A stretch of DNA of 64,000 nucleotides from Polaribacter tangerinus. Its GTDB lineage: Bacteria > Bacteroidota > Bacteroidia > Flavobacteriales > Flavobacteriaceae. The stretch is taken from NCBI RefSeq assembly GCF_038024095.1, contig NZ_CP150668.1, forward strand, positions 2,480,001 through 2,544,000, written 5' to 3'. The translations under genes and the position numbers were made by a program. Of this stretch, positions 58,264 through 64,000 are shown piece by piece; position 1 is the stretch's first letter; each line of letters opens with the position of its first letter. The notes under the pieces are model-generated. The model saw only the letters and a program-made list of their open reading frames with translations, did no database searches and was not told the origin of the DNA.

Positions 58264-59385
58264 ATGGCTTCATTTTCAGCTTTAGGTATTCAGCCTTCAT
58301 ATATTAAATCTATTAAAGAACTCGGAATTTTACATCCGACAGAAATACAAGAAAAGGCACTTCCGGTTTTGTTAAAATCCAACACCGATTTTATCGGTTT
58401 GGCACAAACAGGTACCGGAAAAACAGCTGCTTTTGGCTTGCCTATTTTACATCATATAAATACGAATTCAACTCATATTCAGGCATTAATCTTATCGCCA
58501 ACAAGAGAGCTTGTTCAACAAATTAAAAAGCAACTTTTTAAATTTACAAAGTATAACGATACTAAAATTTTTGTAGAGGCTGTTTTTGGTGGAGAAAAAA
58601 TTGATAAGCAAGTTCATAATTTAAAAAGAACTACCCACGTTGTTGTTGCTACTCCTGGGCGATTAATAGATTTAATAGAACGAGGCGATATTGATGTAAG
58701 TCATGTAAAAACAATTGTTTTAGATGAAGCAGATGAAATGTTAAGCATGGGTTTTAAACAAGATTTAAATCATATTTTAAAGTTTACCTCTAAATCTGAT
58801 AGAAATACATGGTTGTTTTCGGCAACGATGCCAGAGGAAATTCAAAAAATTATAAAAACCTATATGGATGCCAATGCGCCAAGAGTAGAAATAAATAGAA
58901 GCTCTTTGGTAAATGAAAATATAAGACATCAATTTGTAAAAACAACTTTAAAGCAAAAAGTTTCAGACATCATTACTTTTATAGAAAAAAGAGAGGCACA
59001 AAGAGGTATTATTTTTTGTAGAACCAAAGCGGGAGCGCAAAATTTAGCAAATCAATTAAGTGAAGAGGGTTTTTCAGCTGCAGCTTTAGAAGGAGATATG
59101 CAGCAAAAAGAAAGAGATAAAGTGATGAGGGCTTTTAAAAATAAGAGTCTACAATACTTAGTATCTACAGATGTTTCTGCGCGTGGTATAGATGTAAGAG
59201 GCTTAGATTTTATCATACATCATCAACTCCCAGAACAACTAGAGTATTATACTCATCGTAGTGGTAGAACTGCCAGAGCAGGAAAAACTGGAATTTCTTT
59301 GGCGTTTATTTTGCCAAGTGAACTAGAGAAAATTCATCAAATTCAAAAAGAATTAAAAATAAAATTTACTCAAGTTACAGTATAA
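58264..59385 (+). CDS. DEAD-box ATP-dependent RNA helicase
   Basis: 373 residues, a compact helicase core. Q motif LGILHPTEIQEKALP, Walker A AQTGTGKTAAFG, PTRELVQQI, TPGRLIDL, DEAD box VLDEADEMLSMGF, SAT motif WLFSATMP, and motifs V and VI (STDVSARGIDVRGLDFIIHH, HRSGRTARAGKTG). It lacks the C-terminal basic tail or RNA-binding domain found in RhlE/DbpA/CsdA types. A role in RNA or ribosome remodelling is inferred from the family. Confidence 0.93.
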   Translation: MASFSALGIQPSYIKSIKELGILHPTEIQEKALPVLLKSNTDFIGLAQTGTGKTAAFGLPILHHINTNSTHIQALILSPTRELVQQIKKQLFKFTKYNDTKIFVEAVFGGEKIDKQVHNLKRTTHVVVATPGRLIDLIERGDIDVSHVKTIVLDEADEMLSMGFKQDLNHILKFTSKSDRNTWLFSATMPEEIQKIIKTYMDANAPRVEINRSSLVNENIRHQFVKTTLKQKVSDIITFIEKREAQRGIIFCRTKAGAQNLANQLSEEGFSAAALEGDMQQKERDKVMRAFKNKSLQYLVSTDVSARGIDVRGLDFIIHHQLPEQLEYYTHRSGRTARAGKTGISLAFILPSELEKIHQIQKELKIKFTQVTV

Positions 59386-59386
59386 A

Positions 59387-60019
59387 ATGACAGTTATTTA
59401 TGTATTAGATATTTTAGGAACTTTTGCCTTTGCAGTTAGTGGAGTATTGGTTGCTGCAGATAAAAAGTTAGATTTATTTGGCCAAATAATTATAGCTTTT
59501 GTAACTGCTGTTGGTGGTGGTATGCTAAGAGATATTTTAATAAATGCGCATCCAATAAATTGGATTGGAGACCTAAACTATTTGTATACAATCTTTTTTG
59601 CAGTTCTTTTTACACTGTTATTTAAAAGTAAAATTGCATACTTAAGTAAAACAATGTTTTTGTTCGATACTGTTGGTTTGGGAGTTTTTACATTATTAGG
59701 TTTAGAAAAAGGACTATCTTATAGTTTGCATCCACTTGTGGCGTTAATAATGGGAATGATATCTGCTGTTTTTGGCGGAGTTCTTAGAGATGTTTTAACC
59801 AATAAAATACCTTTAATTTTCGAAAAAGAAATTTATGCATCTGCATGTTTGGCTGGCGGAATTACTTACTTAATCTTACATCATTTTTCTGCAGTTCCAG
59901 AGAACATTAACTTTGTAGTTTCTGCAGCCGTAGTTGTAGTAATTAGAGTAATTTCGGTAAAATATCATCTAGAACTGCCTGTTATTAAAAACGATTTGTT
60001 CACGAAATTTAAAAAATAA
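59387..60019 (+). CDS. Trimeric intracellular cation (TRIC)/UPF0126 family membrane protein
   Basis: 210 residues, seven predicted membrane helices with an internal repeat: GTFAFAVSGVLVAADKKLD and AVGGGMLRDILI in the first half, DTVGLGVFTLLGLEKGL and AVFGGVLRDVLTNKIPL in the second. These G-G-x-LRD repeats define UPF0126/TRIC proteins, some of which conduct K+ and some carry amino acids. It starts 1 bp after the helicase stop. Confidence 0.85.
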   Translation: MTVIYVLDILGTFAFAVSGVLVAADKKLDLFGQIIIAFVTAVGGGMLRDILINAHPINWIGDLNYLYTIFFAVLFTLLFKSKIAYLSKTMFLFDTVGLGVFTLLGLEKGLSYSLHPLVALIMGMISAVFGGVLRDVLTNKIPLIFEKEIYASACLAGGITYLILHHFSAVPENINFVVSAAVVVVIRVISVKYHLELPVIKNDLFTKFKK

Positions 60020-60170
60020 CTATTCGTTATATTGCTCACTACTAAGTTTTACAAGTAAAAATTAAAGTAATTTGACTTGTAATTAGTAAACTTTTTAGAA
60101 AAAATAGATACGTAAACCTTTGTAATTTTATGTATTTTTATACCCTAATTTTATGTTTAATAAGTTATAA

Positions 60171-62213
<2,043 letters not shown>

Positions 62214-62252
62214 TAAAAATCTAATTGCTTTTAAGGTGCAACAAATATATTA

Positions 62253-62996
62253 ATGGTTTATTTAAAATTAATTTTGAAAAAAATACTTTACCTATATATT
62301 ATCCTATTAGTGTCAGCCGCTTTTGGTCAGGTAAAAGAGACAGACTCTTTACCCAATTATTCTGCAGAGTATATTTTTGTAAAGCCAGGCGATTCTCTAG
62401 TTATCGAATTAGACGAAATCTCCATACTTCCCAAACCTAAATTTAATTCTCAAGAAGATATTCGTTATTATTTATGGTTTAGAAAAAAGGTTTACAAAGC
62501 GTATCCATATGCAAAATTAGCCTCAGAAAGATTAGATTCATTAAATGCAAGACTTGCAAGAATTGACTCAAGAAGTAAAAAACGAAAATACACCAAGCTT
62601 ATACAAGACTATATAGAAGGGGAGTTTGCAGCCCAAATAAAGAAAATGACCACTACAGAAGGTAGGGTTTTAATTAAGTTAATCCACAGACAAACAGGTA
62701 AAACTGCTTACGATAATATTAAAGGTATTCGAAGTGGCTGGAAAGCTTTTTGGTACAATACAACCGCTAATGTTTTTAAACTTTCCTTAAAATCTACATA
62801 TAATCCTGCCCTAGAAAATGAAGACTATCTTATTGAAGACATTCTGCAACGAGCATTTTTAGAGGATAAATTAACACCTCAAGCCTCTAAACTCGATTTT
62901 AATTTTTCAGAAATTATTTCAAAAAAGAAAGCTAAAATTAATGTAGAAGAGTACAAACAAATGTTTGCTAAAATGAGATCCAAGCGCAGCAATTAG
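62253..62996 (+). CDS. DUF4294 family exported protein
   Basis: 247 residues. An N-terminal hydrophobic segment (ILKKILYLYIILLVSAAFGQ) is a signal peptide. The DUF4294 core is at about 60-200: YYLWFRKKVYKAYPYAKLAS, IEGEFAAQIKKMTTTEGRVL, LIHRQTGKTAYDNIKGIRSG and WKAFWYNTTANVFKLSLKST. The C-terminus is highly charged. The family is widespread in Bacteroidota; its function is unknown. A run of 17 T follows its stop. Confidence 0.82.
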   Translation: MVYLKLILKKILYLYIILLVSAAFGQVKETDSLPNYSAEYIFVKPGDSLVIELDEISILPKPKFNSQEDIRYYLWFRKKVYKAYPYAKLASERLDSLNARLARIDSRSKKRKYTKLIQDYIEGEFAAQIKKMTTTEGRVLIKLIHRQTGKTAYDNIKGIRSGWKAFWYNTTANVFKLSLKSTYNPALENEDYLIEDILQRAFLEDKLTPQASKLDFNFSEIISKKKAKINVEEYKQMFAKMRSKRSN

Positions 62997-63312
62997 TTTT
63001 TTTTTTTTTTTTTGTGTGGGTTTCCTTTTTTTAAGAAAAGGTCAGGCTTTACATTATATCTTTTTTGGTTTTGTTTTTTTGCTGATTTATTTTTTTTCGA
63101 GGTATTTATTTTTATCTATAGTAATTGTATAGTTTCCAAAAAAGGATGCCATTTCAATCCTTAACCCTTGTTTTTAAAGTTGTTTTTTACTTTTTTAAAA
63201 ATAGGATTCAATTTCTTGTGTTTGTGTTGCTTTTTTTTCTATCTTTAACCTCCTTTTTACCAGCTATTTACATTTTATTTTCAAAAAAGGCTAAAAAACG
63301 CTTTAAAAATAG

Positions 63313-63352
63313 TTGTGAGGTTTAAAATAGGGTGTATATTTGCACCCGCTAA
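63313..63352 (+). promoter_or_regulatory. rRNA promoter P1
   Basis: TTG (63313-63315), 19 bp, then TATATTTG (63335-63342), followed by CACCCGCTAA. The 14-mer TTTGCACCCGCTAA is repeated exactly at P2. It lies about 340 bp upstream of the 16S gene. Confidence 0.75.
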
Positions 63353-63375
63353 CGTCAATTTATTTTGGTTAGTGA

Positions 63376-63584
63376 AGTTCATTGCTTAGTTTGTTTTTTT
63401 TGCGAAAAAAAAAGTTTTTAATTTTTCTTGTGGTATTAAGAAATAAGTTTTAAGTTTGCACCCGCTAAGAAAACGGCTATAGTTCATTAAGGGATTTTGG
63501 AATAATTTTATTTAGGTAAAGTTAGTTAGTTCGAGTCTAACATTTCTACAATTTTAGTGTTTTAGGATACTAAATAAGTTCATT
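63376..63584 (+). promoter_or_regulatory. rRNA leader elements: AGTTCATT three times
   Basis: AGTTCATT occurs at 63376-63383, 63481-63488 and 63577-63584, one after each promoter and one near the 16S gene. It resembles a boxA-type antitermination element in position, though the sequence differs from the E. coli form. Confidence 0.35.
63428..63468 (+). promoter_or_regulatory. rRNA promoter P2
   Basis: TTG (63428-63430), 20 bp, then TAAGTTTG (63451-63458), followed by CACCCGCTAA. Same downstream sequence as P1, 116 bp away. Confidence 0.8.
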
Positions 63585-63687
63585 GAAAATATTGAAATTG
63601 ACAGCGTAAACAAAGAGTAGAATAACCGCATTATTATATAATAGTGTAAATTCTTTTGAAACTTATTCATTCATATTATAAAGATAT

Positions 63688-64000
63688 ACAATGAAGAGTT
63701 TGATCCTGGCTCAGGATGAACGCTAGCGGCAGGCTTAACACATGCAAGTCGAGGGGTAACATTGTGCTTGCACAGATGACGACCGGCGCACGGGTGCGTA
63801 ACGCGTATAGAACCTACCTTTTACTAGAGAATAGCCTTTAGAAATGAAGATTAATGCTCTATAGTATTTAGTTTCGGCATCGGGATTAATTTAAAGATTT
63901 ATTGGTAAGAGATGGCTATGCGTCCTATTAGTTAGATGGTAAGGTAACGGCTTACCATGACTTTGATAGGTAGGGGTCCTGAGAGGGAGATCCCCCACAC
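63688..64000 (+). rRNA. 16S ribosomal RNA, 5' part (continues beyond window)
   Basis: The sequence from 63693 (GAAGAGTTTGATCCTGGCTC) is the universal 16S 5' end. GCAGGCTTAACACATGCAAG and GACCGGCGCACGGGTGCGTA follow in the expected positions. The start is estimated by aligning GAAGAG with E. coli. Variable regions look like Polaribacter/Tenacibaculum, a judgement from memory. Confidence 0.97.

Noticed and set aside
62225..62440. 71-residue frame at the start of the DUF4294 gene
   Set aside because: Out-of-frame shadow of the DUF4294 coding sequence, which has a proper signal peptide and family motifs.
62997..63013. Run of 17 T after the DUF4294 gene
   Set aside because: No stable hairpin before it on the plus strand; probably a simple homopolymer, possibly aiding termination.
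63125..63325. 66-residue open frame rich in Phe and Leu
   Set aside because: It lies in T-rich DNA and runs into the P1 rRNA promoter; the composition follows the base bias and there is no promoter or family pattern.

Overview
The window is AT-rich DNA from a marine-type member of the Flavobacteriaceae (Bacteroidota). Three things point there: SusC/SusD-type glycan loci, promoters of the Bacteroidota form (TTG, about 19-20 nt, then TAnnTTTG), and the 5' end of a 16S rRNA gene at the right edge that reads like Polaribacter/Tenacibaculum. The genus is an inference from memory, not a database match.

Layout. 1-18,706 is an alpha-glucan (maltose/starch-type) utilisation locus: a divergent susC-like receptor gene cut by an in-frame TAA, a LacI-type regulator with operator-like palindromes, an MFS sugar transporter, beta-phosphoglucomutase, a GH65 phosphorylase, and an exported enzyme set (three GH13 lipoproteins, a GH31 and a GH97). 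18,703-18,985 encodes two tiny overlapping membrane proteins on the other strand. 19,174-36,528 is a beta-1,3-glucan (laminarin-type) locus: a membrane-spanning SusR-like regulator, SusC, SusD, a modular surface glycan-binding lipoprotein, a GH16 laminarinase, a very large GH94/GH149-like phosphorylase, a clan GH-A lipoprotein and a GPH-type symporter. The two loci follow the same plan: hydrolysis at the surface or in the periplasm, import of oligosaccharides, then cytoplasmic phosphorolysis.

36,602-41,430 holds a peptidoglycan-binding-like protein and then a five-gene phosphorelay: receiver, H-NOX, PAS histidine kinase, HPt and LytTR regulator. Both the H-NOX gene and the kinase gene are interrupted by single in-frame TAG codons. 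41,431-41,989 is non-coding, with twin perfect palindromes, a candidate small RNA and a terminator. 41,990-46,482 is housekeeping (phosphohexomutase, class V aminotransferase, LpxL-like acyltransferase, rhomboid), followed by a tRNA-Gly.

46,869-54,660 is a complete type II-C CRISPR-Cas locus: divergent tracrRNA, cas9, cas1, cas2 and an array of 21 repeats and 20 spacers. The sequence shows that the crRNAs are read leftward, toward cas2, from promoters that lie inside the repeats. A U-tailed hairpin lies at the cas2 end. A repeat variant confined to the five cas2-proximal repeats suggests that this end is the growing end. Two spacers, the newest and the tenth, are identical except for two adjacent bases in the Cas9 seed.

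54,667-62,996 is housekeeping (DUF1853, DUF2461, MATE, thioesterase, DEAD helicase, TRIC-type channel, ligA, DUF4294). 62,997-64,000 carries tandem rRNA promoters and the start of 16S rRNA.
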